DNA of 64,000 nucleotides from Kosakonia sacchari SP1 (GTDB lineage Bacteria > Pseudomonadota > Gammaproteobacteria > Enterobacterales > Enterobacteriaceae): the NCBI RefSeq assembly GCF_000300455.3, contig NZ_CP007215.2, positions 4,650,001 to 4,714,000 of the forward strand, given 5' to 3'. Shown piece by piece: positions 42,973-52,166 of this stretch (position 1 is its first letter; the number at the start of each line of letters is the position of its first letter). The position numbers and the translations under genes were made by a program. A model generated the notes under the pieces. The model did not search any database. It was not told the origin of the DNA and saw only the letters and a program-made list of their open reading frames with translations.

Positions 42973-43167
42973 CTCATTGACCGTAAAGAAAGATGCGCTA
43001 CAAACCAGTGTAGCAGCAAACGCTCTCTGTAAAGTCCGAATTACAGCCCGGATGCGCCTGCATTGCAGAGGTGTCGCCTTCTCGCACCCATGCAATCCAC
43101 CGCGAGCACTGACACCCTAATGCAACAATGTTAGGATGGTCAACGGACGATAAGGACGGTAACAAGC

Positions 43168-44109
43168 ATGTTAGACAATGTTTTAAGAATTGCCACACGG
43201 CAAAGCCCTCTTGCGCTCTGGCAGGCACATTACGTTAAGGAACGCCTTGAGGCGAGCCACCCTGGGCTTACAGTTGAACTGGTGCCAATGGTCACTCGCG
43301 GAGATGTGATCCTCGATACACCGCTGGCAAAAGTGGGCGGTAAGGGCCTGTTTGTCAAAGAACTCGAACTGGCACTGCTTGAAAACCGTGCCGATATCGC
43401 TGTGCATTCAATGAAGGATGTACCGGTCGATTTCCCGCAAGGGCTTGGCCTGGTGACCATTTGTGAGCGCGACGATCCACGCGATGCTTTTGTATCAAAT
43501 CGCTATACCTCGCTGGACGAATTGCCCGCTGGCAGCATTGTCGGCACATCCAGCTTGCGCCGCCAGTGTCAGTTGGCAGAGCATCGCCCGGATCTGGTGA
43601 TCCGCTCCCTGCGCGGGAATGTTGGTACGCGCCTTAGCAAGCTGGATAACGGTGACTACGACGCGATTATTCTCGCCGTCGCCGGTCTTAACCGCCTTGG
43701 ATTAAATTCCCGTGTACGCACCGCGCTGCCACCGGAAACCTCGCTGCCAGCAGTCGGTCAGGGCGCAGTAGGTGTTGAGTGTCGCCTGGATGATACGCGT
43801 ACGCGCGCCCTGCTCGCGCCGCTCAACCACGACGACACCGCCGTTCGCGTGAAAGCCGAACGCGCGATGAATACCCGTCTTGAAGGCGGCTGCCAGGTGC
43901 CAATTGGCAGCTATGCTGAACTGATTGATGGCGGGATCTGGCTGCGCGGGCTGGTTGGCGCGCCAGACGGTTCCATTATGGTACGCGGCGAACGTCGCGG
44001 CCGCCTGGAGGATGCCGAACAGCTTGGCATCTCACTGGCGGAAGAGTTACTCGATAATGGCGCACGCGCCATTCTGGCCGAAATTTATAACGGAGACGCC
44101 CCCGCATGA
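43168..44109 (+). CDS. hemC: Porphobilinogen deaminase HemC
   Basis: A 313-residue enzyme that polymerises four porphobilinogens to hydroxymethylbilane, the third step of tetrapyrrole synthesis. The cysteine binding the dipyrromethane cofactor is in [14 protein letters not shown] (near residue 242), and the substrate-binding SMKDVPVD and GTSSLRRQ loops are present. It is the first gene of hemCDXY and overlaps hemD by 4 bases. Confidence 0.98.
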   Translation: MLDNVLRIATRQSPLALWQAHYVKERLEASHPGLTVELVPMVTRGDVILDTPLAKVGGKGLFVKELELALLENRADIAVHSMKDVPVDFPQGLGLVTICERDDPRDAFVSNRYTSLDELPAGSIVGTSSLRRQCQLAEHRPDLVIRSLRGNVGTRLSKLDNGDYDAIILAVAGLNRLGLNSRVRTALPPETSLPAVGQGAVGVECRLDDTRTRALLAPLNHDDTAVRVKAERAMNTRLEGGCQVPIGSYAELIDGGIWLRGLVGAPDGSIMVRGERRGRLEDAEQLGISLAEELLDNGARAILAEIYNGDAPA

Positions 44110-44846
44110 GCATTCTGGTCACCCGCCCGTCCCCCGCAGGGGAAGAATTAGTGAGCCGACTGCGCACACTGGGGCTGGAGGCCTGGAGCTTTCCGTTGAT
44201 CGAATTTACACCGGGTCGGGAGTTGAATTCGCTCCCCGCCCGGCTTGCCGCCTTAACCGCAGACGACATGGTGTTTACGCTGTCGCAACATGCCGTTTCA
44301 TTCGCTCACGCGCACCTGCAACAACAAGGTCTGCGCTTTCCGGGCGAACCGCACTATTTCGCGATTGGCCGCACCACCGCGTTGGCACTGCATACCGTCA
44401 GCGGAATTGACGTGCGCTATCCCTTCGATCGGGAAATCAGCGAAGTGTTGCTACAATTACCTGAATTACAAAGTGTTCAGGGCAAGCATGCGCTAATCTT
44501 ACGAGGTAACGGCGGGCGCGAAGTGCTGGCGGAAACGCTGGCGGCGCGCGGTGCCGACGTTGAGTTTTGCGAGTGCTATCAACGCAGCGCGAAATATTAT
44601 GACGGCGCGGAAGAAGCGATGCGCTGGCACACACGCGGCGTGACCACGCTTGTGGTCACCAGCGGCGAAATGATGCAACAACTGTATTCACTTATTCCTC
44701 CCTGGTATCGGGAGAACTGGTTACTTCGCTGCCGCCTGGTCGTGGTAAGCGAACGTCTGGCGCACCTCGCCCGGGATCTGGGCTGGCAGGATATTCAGGT
44801 CGCTGACAATGCCGACAACGATGCGCTGCTTCGCGCATTACAATAA
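44106..44846 (+). CDS. hemD: Uroporphyrinogen-III synthase HemD
   Basis: A 246-residue enzyme that closes hydroxymethylbilane to uroporphyrinogen III with ring-D inversion. Sequence conservation in this family is low, but the N-terminal [18 protein letters not shown] and the [19 protein letters not shown] segment are typical. Position between hemC and hemX confirms it. Confidence 0.96.
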   Translation: MSILVTRPSPAGEELVSRLRTLGLEAWSFPLIEFTPGRELNSLPARLAALTADDMVFTLSQHAVSFAHAHLQQQGLRFPGEPHYFAIGRTTALALHTVSGIDVRYPFDREISEVLLQLPELQSVQGKHALILRGNGGREVLAETLAARGADVEFCECYQRSAKYYDGAEEAMRWHTRGVTTLVVTSGEMMQQLYSLIPPWYRENWLLRCRLVVVSERLAHLARDLGWQDIQVADNADNDALLRALQ

Positions 44847-44867
44847 CTCTCATAATGGGAAGCCATA

Positions 44868-46052
44868 ATGACGGAACAACAACACTCCTCCGCTGAGGTT
44901 GAAGAGACCAAAGCGGCTGACGGCGCAACGCCGCCGCCGGAGAAAGCAGAGAAAAACGCACGCGCTAACAGGACCAGCCTTGCACTCAGCGCGATCGCCA
45001 TCGCGATTGCACTGGTATCTGGCGCAGGGCTTTATGGCTGGGTGAAACAGCAGACCGCAACCCTGAACAACAACAATGGCGAACTCGCCGACCAGGTTAT
45101 TGCCCTGCAACAATCGCAGGATAAGCAGCGTGCGGAGCTTGAAGGCGTAATCAAGCAGCAATCCAGCGAGCTTGCAGCGGCCAAACACCAGAACGACGTG
45201 CTGGCAAAAGAGCTGAATGACGTACAGCAGAAAGTGGCGACCATTTCCAGTTCCGACGCCAAAACCTGGCAGCTGGCCCAAGCTGATTTCCTGGTGAAAC
45301 TGGCCGGTCGCAAATTGTGGAGCGATCAGGATGTCACCACCGCGGCGGCACTGCTGAAAAGCGCCGATGCCAGCCTCGCGGATATGAACGATCCGAGTCT
45401 TATCAACGCCCGCCGCGCGATTACTGACGATATCGCCAGTCTTTCCACTATCACTCAGGTGGATTACGACGGCGCCATTCTGAAGTTAAATCAGCTTTCC
45501 AACCAGATTGATAACCTGCGTCTGGCGGACAATAACGATGACGACTCCCCGATGGACGCTGACAGCAGCGAGATGTCCGGCTCGATCAGCGAATGGCGGG
45601 TAAACCTGCAAAAAAGCTGGCAGAACTTTATGGACAGCTTTATTACCATTCGTCGCCGTGATGAAACAGCCGTGCCGCTGCTCGCACCGAATCAGGATAT
45701 CTATCTGCGTGAGAACATCCGTTCGCGCCTGCTGGTTGCCGCGCAGGCCGTTCCGCGCCACCAGGAAGAGACTTACAAGCAAGCGCTGGATAACGTCTCC
45801 ACCTGGGTGCGGGCCTACTACGATACCGATGACGCCGCGACCAAAGCGTTTCTTGAGGAAGTGGACAAGCTGAGTCAGCAAACCATTGCTATGGATTTGC
45901 CGGAATCACTGCAAAGCCAGCCGATTCTGGAAAAACTGATGCAGACACGCGTGCGCAATCTGATGGCCCAGCCAGCGCCAGCCGCTCCTACTGAACAGCC
46001 ACCTGCACCTGCACCTGCCGCGCCTGCAGCCCCTACAGCGCAAGGAGAGTAA
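44868..46052 (+). CDS. hemX: HemX, uroporphyrinogen-III C-methyltransferase-like membrane protein
   Basis: A 394-residue protein with an acidic cytoplasmic N-terminus, one transmembrane helix (about residues 40-60), a long periplasmic coiled coil and a Pro/Ala-rich C-terminal tail. Methyltransferase annotations for this family are doubtful: no SAM motif is visible. Its role in the heme operon is unclear. Confidence 0.92.
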   Translation: MTEQQHSSAEVEETKAADGATPPPEKAEKNARANRTSLALSAIAIAIALVSGAGLYGWVKQQTATLNNNNGELADQVIALQQSQDKQRAELEGVIKQQSSELAAAKHQNDVLAKELNDVQQKVATISSSDAKTWQLAQADFLVKLAGRKLWSDQDVTTAAALLKSADASLADMNDPSLINARRAITDDIASLSTITQVDYDGAILKLNQLSNQIDNLRLADNNDDDSPMDADSSEMSGSISEWRVNLQKSWQNFMDSFITIRRRDETAVPLLAPNQDIYLRENIRSRLLVAAQAVPRHQEETYKQALDNVSTWVRAYYDTDDAATKAFLEEVDKLSQQTIAMDLPESLQSQPILEKLMQTRVRNLMAQPAPAAPTEQPPAPAPAAPAAPTAQGE

Positions 46053-46054
46053 CC

Positions 46055-47251
46055 ATGTTAAAAGTGTTATTGCTCTTTGCACTGTTGATCGCCGGGATCG
46101 TGCTTGGCCCTATGCTTGCCGGGCACCAGGGGTACGTGCTGATCCAGACCGACAACTACAACATTGAAACCAGCGTTACCGGGTTGGTCATTATTCTGGC
46201 GCTGGCGTTAGTGGTTATCTTCGCTCTCGAGTGGGTGCTGCGCCGCATTTTCCGTACCGGCTCGCATACGCGTGGCTGGTTCGTCGGTCGCAAACGCCGT
46301 CGCGCCCGTAAACAGACTGAGCAGGCGCTGCTGAAACTGGCGGAAGGCGATTATCAGCAGGTTGAAAAGCTGATGTCGAAGAATGCCGATCACGCTGAGC
46401 AACCGGTGGTTAACTATCTTCTGGCGGCAGAAGCGGCACAGCAGCGCGGCGATGAAGTCCGCGCGAATCAGCATCTGGAACGCGCCGCAGAGCTGGCGGA
46501 AAACGATCCGATTCCGGTAGAAATCACCCGGGTGCGTCTGCAACTGGCGCGCAACGAAAATCATGCCGCACGTCATGGCGTGGATAAGTTACTGGAAATC
46601 ACTCCTCGCCATCCCGAAGTGCTGCGTCTGGCGGAGCAGGCTTATATTCGCACCGGCGCGTGGACGTCGCTGGTAGATATCATTCCGTCGATGGCGAAAG
46701 CCAACGTTGGCGACGATGAACACCGCGATCTTCTCCAGCAACAGGCGTGGATCGGCATGATGGATCAAGCGCGTGCCGATCAAGGCAGCGAGGGGCTGAA
46801 AACCTGGTGGAAAAACCAGAGCCGCAAAACCCGCCAGCAGGTGGTGTTGCAGGTGGCCATGGCCGAGCACTTAATTGAGTGCGACGATCACGATACCGCA
46901 CAGGAGATCGTGCTTGATGGCCTGAAGCGACAATACGACGATCGCCTGGTACTGGTCATTCCTCGCCTGAAAACCAATAACCCGGAGCAGATCGAAAAAG
47001 TCCTGCGCCAGCAAATCAAAACGCAGGGCGATCGCCCATTGCTGTGGAGTACGCTGGGGCAATCGTTGATGAAGCACGGTGAATGGCAGGAAGCCTGCCT
47101 TGCGTTTCGTGCCGCGTTAAAACAGCGCGCGGACGCGTTTGATTATGCCTGGCTCGCCGACTGTCTCGATCGCCTGCATCAACCGGAAGAAGCCGCCACC
47201 ATGCGCCGTGACGGTTTGTTACTGACGCTGCAAAATAACCCGCCTCACTAA
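46055..47251 (+). CDS. hemY: HemY, TPR membrane protein of the heme operon
   Basis: A 398-residue inner-membrane protein with two N-terminal transmembrane helices (about 1-20 and 42-62), then tetratricopeptide-type helices through the periplasmic or cytoplasmic C-terminus. Despite the name it is not the protoporphyrinogen oxidase of Bacillus. It probably scaffolds late tetrapyrrole enzymes; this is inferred from context. It starts 2 bases after hemX. Confidence 0.94.
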   Translation: MLKVLLLFALLIAGIVLGPMLAGHQGYVLIQTDNYNIETSVTGLVIILALALVVIFALEWVLRRIFRTGSHTRGWFVGRKRRRARKQTEQALLKLAEGDYQQVEKLMSKNADHAEQPVVNYLLAAEAAQQRGDEVRANQHLERAAELAENDPIPVEITRVRLQLARNENHAARHGVDKLLEITPRHPEVLRLAEQAYIRTGAWTSLVDIIPSMAKANVGDDEHRDLLQQQAWIGMMDQARADQGSEGLKTWWKNQSRKTRQQVVLQVAMAEHLIECDDHDTAQEIVLDGLKRQYDDRLVLVIPRLKTNNPEQIEKVLRQQIKTQGDRPLLWSTLGQSLMKHGEWQEACLAFRAALKQRADAFDYAWLADCLDRLHQPEEAATMRRDGLLLTLQNNPPH

Positions 47252-47263
47252 TACACATTGACT

Positions 47264-47297
47264 CGAGTTGCAGAAAAGCCAAAGCACCTGCAACTCG
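47264..47297. repeat. Internally deleted copy of the dispersed repeat (copy E)
   Basis: CGAGTTGCAG (47264-47273) and CTGCAACTCG (47288-47297) form a perfect 10-bp inverted repeat. The right side, GCACCTGCAACTCGAAGCATGGAG, matches the right end of copy D (GCACCTGCAAGTCGAAATATGACGAG), while the central core is missing. It lies 12 bases after the hemY stop and may now act as the hemY 3' hairpin. Confidence 0.7.
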
Positions 47298-47318
47298 AAG
47301 CATGGAGTGTTACGACAT

Positions 47319-47353
47319 AAAAAAACGCCTGCCGGAATACTCGGGCAGGCGTT
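47319..47353 (-). terminator. Terminator of GlmZ
   Basis: AACGCCTGCC and GGCAGGCGTT form a 10-bp stem with a 10-base loop, followed by a run of seven U on the minus strand. Confidence 0.92.
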
Positions 47354-47524
47354 AAAACAGGTCTTTGACAACTAAATGGGTGCTTCACTCAACGTTATGT
47401 CCATGGTGTTTGATGAGGCCGAAGCGACATCTGTCTGTGGACGATAAGCACCGTAAACGGCTCTGCATCATTCCTGAGTTTATGAGGCCTGAAGGCGAAC
47501 ATAAGAGATGGAATGAGCATCTAC
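47319..47524 (-). ncRNA. glmZ: Small RNA GlmZ
   Basis: A 206-nt small RNA on the minus strand, between hemY and the tRNA operon as in E. coli. Recognised by near-identity with E. coli GlmZ recalled from memory: the 5' GTAGATGCTCATTCC, the GTTTACGGTGCTTATCG segment, the AACGTTGAGTGAAGCACCC pairing region and GACCTGTTTTAACGCC before the terminator. It ends with an intrinsic terminator (stem 47324-47333 with 47344-47353, then seven U). With Hfq, GlmZ activates translation of glmS mRNA and is itself controlled by RapZ, RNase E and GlmY. This explains the gap; no protein gene is needed. Confidence 0.95.
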
Positions 47525-47535
47525 ACGGAGATTAT

Positions 47536-47551
47536 TGCACATACCGTGCCA
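47536..47551 (-). promoter_or_regulatory. glmZ promoter: sigma54 -24/-12 element overlapping a -10-like hexamer
   Basis: On the minus strand, TGGCACGGTATGTGCA has GG and GC separated by exactly 10 bases, fitting the sigma54 consensus TGGCACG-N4-TTGCA with one mismatch. It ends 12 bases before the GlmZ 5' end. An extended -10-like TGCAATAAT overlaps it, so both sigma54 and sigma70 polymerase could start at about the same base, as described for glmY in E. coli. Confidence 0.75.
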
Positions 47552-47658
47552 CAATTGCATTAACTAATGTTACCGAGCGCAAAATTTTAAAATACCAGCA
47601 AATTCAGCGTTTCTTACCCCGCAATCACGCCTTAGCCATCTTTCCCAAAAGGCCGATG

Positions 47659-47676
47659 TGTCGCTAGCTGACGACA
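47659..47676. promoter_or_regulatory. GlrR binding site 1 upstream of glmZ
   Basis: TGTC-GCTAGCTGAC-GACA: a perfect match to the GlrR activator consensus TGTC-N10-GACA, about 135 bp upstream of the GlmZ start, a usual enhancer distance for a sigma54 activator. Confidence 0.8.
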
Positions 47677-47721
47677 CATAGCAGGCTAATTATGCTAGTT
47701 ATTTAAAATCAGTAAGTTAAA

Positions 47722-47739
47722 TGTCACCGTTAAGCGACA
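47722..47739. promoter_or_regulatory. GlrR binding site 2 upstream of glmZ
   Basis: TGTC-ACCGTTAAGC-GACA: a second perfect match to TGTC-N10-GACA, 63 bp (about six helical turns) from site 1. Confidence 0.8.
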
Positions 47740-47753
47740 CAGCGGGTACATAT

Positions 47754-47771
47754 TGTCGCTCAGAAGCAACA
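47754..47771. promoter_or_regulatory. Possible GlrR binding site 3 upstream of glmZ
   Basis: TGTC-GCTCAGAAGC-AACA has one mismatch in the right half-site and lies 32 bp (three helical turns) from site 2. Confidence 0.5.
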
Positions 47772-47830
47772 CAGGCAAAAAGGACGATGGAAAGGCGCGA
47801 AATGCAGAAGAAGTGGCAGGAAAGACAAAA

Positions 47831-47856
47831 ACAAAAAACCCCGCTTACGCGGGGTT
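47831..47856 (-). terminator. Terminator of the argX-hisR-leuT-proM tRNA operon
   Basis: AACCCCGC (47837-47844) pairs with GCGGGGTT (47849-47856) through a 4-base loop, followed on the minus strand by TTTTTGTTTTTG-type sequence. It begins 7 bases past the tRNA-Pro 3' end. Confidence 0.92.
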
Positions 47857-47862
47857 CAAAAT

Positions 47863-47939
47863 TGGTCGGCGAGAGAGGATTCGAACCTCCGACCCACTGG
47901 TCCCAAACCAGTTGCGCTACCAAGCTGCGCTACTCGCCG
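47863..47939 (-). tRNA. proM: tRNA-Pro (anticodon TGG)
   Basis: A 77-nt cloverleaf beginning CGGCGAGTAGCGCAGCTTGG and ending in encoded CCA. The anticodon loop TTTGGGA gives TGG, reading CCN proline codons. Last of four tRNAs transcribed together on the minus strand. Confidence 0.98.
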
Positions 47940-47977
47940 TTTTACTGCTTTTTGAATTTTTCGTTCAATCTAAGTTG

Positions 47978-48062
47978 TGGTGCGAGGGGGGGACTCGAAC
48001 CCCCACATCCTAAGGACACTAACACCTGAAGCTAGCGCGTCTACCAATTCCGCCACCTTCGC
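47978..48062 (-). tRNA. leuT: tRNA-Leu (anticodon CAG)
   Basis: An 85-nt class II tRNA beginning GCGAAGGTGGCGGAATTGG and ending in CCA. The anticodon loop TTCAGGT gives CAG. The variable arm is short (TCC-TTA-GGA stem-loop). The C-run in the T-stem/acceptor strand has 7 bases where the cloverleaf needs 8, leaving the 3' acceptor strand one base short (see findings). Confidence 0.95.
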
Positions 48063-48090
48063 ATTCCACGAAACTTGTACTGCAAAATAA

Positions 48091-48167
48091 TGGGGTGGCT
48101 AATGGGACTCGAACCCACGACAACTGGAATCACAATCCAGGGCTCTACCAACTGAGCTATAGCCACC
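48091..48167 (-). tRNA. hisR: tRNA-His (anticodon GTG)
   Basis: A 77-nt tRNA, GGTGGCTATAGCTCAGTTGG to CCCCA, including the encoded extra G at position -1 needed by histidyl-tRNA synthetase. The anticodon loop TTGTGAT gives GTG. Confidence 0.98.
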
Positions 48168-48235
48168 ACTGTAAATCTTTTCACGCGGTATCGTGATATT
48201 TCACGAACCACCGCAGCTCAAGCGCCGGGTTTAAA

Positions 48236-48312
<77 letters not shown>

Positions 48313-48333
48313 GTAGCGCCGTTGCGGGGGTGG

Positions 48334-48362
48334 ATAGTACGGACTTCGGGCGCGGCTGTCTA
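48334..48362 (-). promoter_or_regulatory. Promoter of the tRNA operon
   Basis: -35 TAGACA (48357-48362), 17-bp spacer and -10 TACTAT (48334-48339), followed by a C-rich discriminator (CCACCCCCGC). GC-rich discriminators are typical of stringently controlled stable-RNA promoters. Located 21 bases upstream of argX. Confidence 0.85.
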
Positions 48363-48415
48363 GTGCTTTTTTTAAAGAAAATGCGCGTTTGGTTATGCTT
48401 TGCGCATTTTGCCTC

Positions 48416-49801
48416 TTATTCACCCACCCGTTGCGTAACAGCATGCCGATGGAAGCCAAATACCTTATACGCCACCGTTACCGCAGCGAGGAAGATAATA
48501 CCGACAAACAGCGACATACGCGTGTCATCGTTGAAGCCCATCCCCACCAGCACGCAAATCAGAAATGCCATGGTTAACCAGTTTGCCCACGGGAACAGCA
48601 TCGAGCGGAACGGATGGCTGGCAATCGCTTCTTTGTGCGCCTTACGAAAACGCAGTTGGCTTATCAAAATCACGAACCACGGCACCATACCTGGCAATAC
48701 GCTGGCGCTGTAGACGTAAACAAACACGCGTTGTGGGTTCGGAATCACGTAATTCAGGCAGGAGCCGACCAGCAGGATAATGATGGAAATGGTCACGCCC
48801 ATCGCCGGAACACCGCTTTTGGACACTTTAGCCACCGCAGCCGGCAACTGGCGGTTCTTCGCCAACGCGTAAAGCATACGTCCACAGCTATACATACCGC
48901 TGTTACAACCGGACAACGCCGCCGTCAGCACGACAAAGTTAATGATACCGGCCGCCGCCGTGATACCGATTTTGGCAAAAGTCAGCACGAACGGGCTGCC
49001 ATTGGTGCCAATTTCATTCCACGGGAAGATGGTGACAATGACAAAAATGGCGCCCACATAGAAAATCAGAATGCGCCACAGCACCTTGCTGACCGCGCTA
49101 CGCAGCGTCACTTGCGGGTTTTTCGCTTCACCTGCGGTGATACCAATCAACTCGACACCCTGATAAGAGGCGACAACGATACAAAGCGCGGTTAAAAAGC
49201 CTTTCCAGCCGCCGGCAAAGAAACCGCCATGTTCGGTCAGGTTGCCAAAACCGATAGAGTGACCGCCATTACCAAAGCCGAAGAAAATCACGCCCAGGCC
49301 CACAACAATCATTACGATAATGGTGGTGACTTTGATCATCGCAAACCAGAATTCAATTTCACCATACAAACGCACCGCGGCCAGGTTGGCCAGGGCGACC
49401 AGCCCCACCGCAATCAGCGCGGGTATCCACTGCGCAAGATCCGGGAACCAGAACTGGACATACACGCCAATCGCGGTGATTTCCGAGATGCCAACCGCCA
49501 TCCACATAAACCAGTAGGACCAGGCGGTGAGATAGCCAAAAAACGGGCTCATATAGCGATGCGCATAAACCGCGAAGGACCCGGCGACCGGCTCCAGAAA
49601 CAGCATCTCGCCCATTGAGCGCATAATAAAAAAGACGAAAATCCCGGCAATAATATACGCCAGCAATACCGACGGACCAGCCCATTTCAGCGTACTGGCA
49701 GCCCCCATAAACAGGCCCACGCCTATGGTGCCCCCGAGGGCAATTAATTCGATGTGACGAGACTCCAGACCACGCTGAAGCTCTGGTTTGTTTTCGGCCA
49801 T
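48416..49801 (-). CDS. yifK: APC-family amino acid permease YifK
   Basis: A 461-residue amino acid-polyamine-organocation permease with twelve predicted transmembrane helices. The N-terminal [26 protein letters not shown] segment is the family signature for the first helix. The orthologue has been linked to threonine/serine transport. It lies between the wec operon and the tRNA operon, transcribed on the minus strand with its own leader, which carries a CA-rich GcvB-type target. Confidence 0.93.
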   Translation of the reverse strand: MAENKPELQRGLESRHIELIALGGTIGVGLFMGAASTLKWAGPSVLLAYIIAGIFVFFIMRSMGEMLFLEPVAGSFAVYAHRYMSPFFGYLTAWSYWFMWMAVGISEITAIGVYVQFWFPDLAQWIPALIAVGLVALANLAAVRLYGEIEFWFAMIKVTTIIVMIVVGLGVIFFGFGNGGHSIGFGNLTEHGGFFAGGWKGFLTALCIVVASYQGVELIGITAGEAKNPQVTLRSAVSKVLWRILIFYVGAIFVIVTIFPWNEIGTNGSPFVLTFAKIGITAAAGIINFVVLTAALSGCNSGMYSCGRMLYALAKNRQLPAAVAKVSKSGVPAMGVTISIIILLVGSCLNYVIPNPQRVFVYVYSASVLPGMVPWFVILISQLRFRKAHKEAIASHPFRSMLFPWANWLTMAFLICVLVGMGFNDDTRMSLFVGIIFLAAVTVAYKVFGFHRHAVTQRVGE

Positions 49802-49808
49802 AAATCCT

Positions 49809-49820
49809 CTGTTGTGTTTG
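49809..49820 (-). promoter_or_regulatory. Probable GcvB small-RNA target in the yifK leader
   Basis: On the minus strand, CAAACACAACAGAGG lies immediately upstream of the yifK ATG. CACAACA is the motif recognised by the G/U-rich R1 region of GcvB, and yifK is a known GcvB target in Salmonella/E. coli. Binding would overlap the ribosome binding site and repress translation. Confidence 0.6.
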
Positions 49821-49832
49821 CTTCTTTCTTTG

Positions 49833-49878
49833 CCCGCTCTGCGGGTTATTGTTATGAGTTTTCCCTCAGCTCATAACA
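49833..49878. repeat. Two inverted repeats in the yifK leader
   Basis: CCCGC/GCGGG (49833-49845, 3-base loop) and TGTTATGAG/CTCATAACA (49850-49858 with 49870-49878) are perfect inverted repeats. The second is 9 bp with an 11-base spacer and could be an operator or an RNA hairpin. The remainder of the 258-bp yifK-wecG gap shows nothing else I can assign. Confidence 0.5.
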
Positions 49879-50059
49879 GGCCATGCTGCACCGACCCGGA
49901 AATGGTTGGCGCAAAAAACACCACGGCACTGCAATGAGTGAGCGAATGGTTTCTTAAAATGAGGGAAATGGCAAACGATGTATAAAAAAAACAGGCGCCA
50001 TGCACAATAAAACAGCAACTGGAAGGAAAAAGGCAGCGTATTACGCCGCCGGGAGAGTG

Positions 50060-50800
50060 TCAGAGTTTTCCGCTATAGTGCCAGCGCAGATAACGCAGCA
50101 AACGTAACTGGCGTTTCAGCCGCGTCGGTTGCGACAATAAGCGATACAGCCACTCCAGCCCTAATTTCTGCCAGAGCGCCGGCGCGCGTTTCACATGCCC
50201 GGTAAAGACATCGTAAGTGCCCCCCACGCCCATATAGAGCGCATCCGGCCAAACAGCACGGCAATCACGCATAAAAATCTCTTGTTTTGGCGAGCCCATA
50301 GCGACGGTGACGATTTTCGCCCCGCTATCGCGGATCCGCTCAAACAGCGCTTGCCGCTGCGCCGGGCTGAAATAACCATCCTGGCTCCCGACGACATTCA
50401 CCTGCCATTGCGTGCGCAGTTTCTGCTCTGTTTGCGCCAGCACTTCGGGTTTTCCACCGACCAGAAACACCGGCGTGCCCGTTTTTCCTGCCCGCTCCAT
50501 CAGTTGTTCCCAGAGATCGGCCCCCGCCACGCGAGAAACCTGTGCCTGCGGAAATTTCTTGCGCAGCGATCGCACGACGCTAATGCCATCGGCGTACTTA
50601 TATTCCGCCGCCTCAATCAACGCACGAACTTGCGCGTCATCTTCCAGCGTCAGCATTTTCTCGGCGTTGATCGCCACCAGCGTCCCCTGTTTGATTTGCC
50701 CATCCGCACAGAGAAAATCCAGCGCGTGTTGCATATCGCGCCAGCCGACCAGTTTCAGACCGCGCAGGTCATACAGCGGCGCTGCCGTCTTATCCGTCAT
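50060..50800 (-). CDS. wecG: UDP-ManNAcA transferase WecG (ECA lipid II synthesis)
   Basis: A 246-residue WecG/TagA/CpsF-family glycosyltransferase that adds N-acetylmannosaminuronic acid to GlcNAc-PP-undecaprenol, forming ECA lipid II. Family motifs include NAEKML-x-L near residue 45, the ADG-S/I-V segment, GxKPEV and [10 protein letters not shown]. It is the last gene of the wec operon, 13 bases after wzyE. Confidence 0.96.
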   Translation of the reverse strand: MTDKTAAPLYDLRGLKLVGWRDMQHALDFLCADGQIKQGTLVAINAEKMLTLEDDAQVRALIEAAEYKYADGISVVRSLRKKFPQAQVSRVAGADLWEQLMERAGKTGTPVFLVGGKPEVLAQTEQKLRTQWQVNVVGSQDGYFSPAQRQALFERIRDSGAKIVTVAMGSPKQEIFMRDCRAVWPDALYMGVGGTYDVFTGHVKRAPALWQKLGLEWLYRLLSQPTRLKRQLRLLRYLRWHYSGKL

Positions 50801-50813
50801 GTTAAATCCTTTT

Positions 50814-52166
50814 TCACATCTGGGAGAGGGGTTTCACTACGCGCGTATCGCGACGATGTATAAGCCCTGCACTGTCAAACAGCCAGTAGAGCAGTTTCGC
50901 TATTAGCAGGCAGAAGCCGAAAATGACAAGGAAAAAGACAACCCGCGAGGTAAACGCATCCAGCCCTTCGCGCGCCAGCACAATCATGTTGAAAATAGCG
51001 CCAAAGCAGAAGCTATGAAGAATCGCGGCTTTATAGCGGTTGGTTTCCCGGTTTCCTAAAGTATATAACCAGTCGAACCATTTAATGATCAGGCCCACCA
51101 CCACCGCGCCCAGCGGGATAAACCACGCGCCGCCCATCACCACTAACGAACCAATCAGCGTGGGCGAAATCGCCAGCCCGGAGTGGTTGTTGAGCACTTC
51201 CCAGGTGAAGTAGTTCGCCGTGTTGAGCACAATGCCTGGCCGCGAAGGCCATAACCAGGAAGGAATAAACACATAGAAGTCGCGCACAATTGGCGCCAGT
51301 CCCTGAAAATCAATCTTGTCGTAGTTTTGCAACAGCAGCGACAAGTTTTCCCACGGCGAGAAGGTATCGCGCGTCAGGTATAAAAAGGTGTAAAACGCCT
51401 CGTCGCCGCTGACATTTAAGCCATAGCGTTTTAGCGCCAGCCAGAACATACCGACAATCCCCAGTACGCCCGCTGCCGCCAGCATCCAGAGCGAAATCCA
51501 GCCGCGAATAATGCCGATAAACAGGAAAATCGCGAACGCGATAATGATATTGGCTCGCGTACCGCCAACAATCATGTAGGTCAGCAGACCAAACGCCACG
51601 GTGCTGACCAAAAAGAACAGCCATGCCTGTGCGCTCTGACGCAGAAAGTAGACCACCAGCATCGCCGGAATAAAGAAGTAGAAGAAACGTTTTAACGCGA
51701 CGCCGGAAACTTCGCTGGAGAAGATCTGGCTATAGGAGTGCAAGCGGAATAACAGAAAGCCGTTGTGCATGAAGAAGATCCCCACACTCACCAGCGCGAT
51801 GATCATCAGCATCACCCATGTCAGATGCGCTTCCACCCGGTTAATGGTGAACAGCGGGCGACGTGTCGCCTGTTCGGCTTTCGCTCGCAGCCGCGTTTTA
51901 TAGGTGACGTAATAGATGCCATAGAAACACGCCGCCGCCAGCAATGACTGCATCATAATTCCCGGCGGTGCCACGGCGACGTTAAAGCGGAACACCAGCA
52001 CGCACGTCAGCGGAAAACCGAAGAAAAAGGTCAGCAGAAACAGCAGTGAAAAGAAAACGTTAAAGTTAAAACGCACACGGCGGAATTCAAACCAGGTCAG
52101 CGTGGCGATAAAGAGTGTCGCCAACAGCCAGATGATAAACAGTCCGCAAAACTCAAGTGGGCTCAT
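50814..52166 (-). CDS. wzyE: ECA polymerase WzyE
   Basis: A 450-residue inner-membrane protein with about eleven hydrophobic segments, the Wzy-type polymerase that links ECA trisaccharide repeats in the periplasm. It matches the E. coli length and N-terminus ([15 protein letters not shown]). Start overlaps wecF by 4 bases. Confidence 0.96.
   Translation of the reverse strand: MSPLEFCGLFIIWLLATLFIATLTWFEFRRVRFNFNVFFSLLFLLTFFFGFPLTCVLVFRFNVAVAPPGIMMQSLLAAACFYGIYYVTYKTRLRAKAEQATRRPLFTINRVEAHLTWVMLMIIALVSVGIFFMHNGFLLFRLHSYSQIFSSEVSGVALKRFFYFFIPAMLVVYFLRQSAQAWLFFLVSTVAFGLLTYMIVGGTRANIIIAFAIFLFIGIIRGWISLWMLAAAGVLGIVGMFWLALKRYGLNVSGDEAFYTFLYLTRDTFSPWENLSLLLQNYDKIDFQGLAPIVRDFYVFIPSWLWPSRPGIVLNTANYFTWEVLNNHSGLAISPTLIGSLVVMGGAWFIPLGAVVVGLIIKWFDWLYTLGNRETNRYKAAILHSFCFGAIFNMIVLAREGLDAFTSRVVFFLVIFGFCLLIAKLLYWLFDSAGLIHRRDTRVVKPLSQM

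Noticed and set aside
47365-47667. Plus-strand open frame of 100 codons between hemY and the tRNA genes (TTG start).
   Set aside because: It lies antisense to GlmZ and its promoter region, resembles no protein I know, has no ribosome binding site, and its sequence constraint is explained by the small RNA.
47655-47775. Cluster of TGTCGC/GCGACA motifs that looked like transposase-binding ends of a Tn7/Tn5053-like element.
   Set aside because: The motifs form TGTC-N10-GACA palindromes at enhancer distance from glmZ, which fits GlrR sites; no transposase or target duplication is present.
47721-48029. Open frames across tRNA-Pro and tRNA-Leu on the plus strand.
   Set aside because: They are antisense to tRNA genes; such frames are a common annotation artefact.
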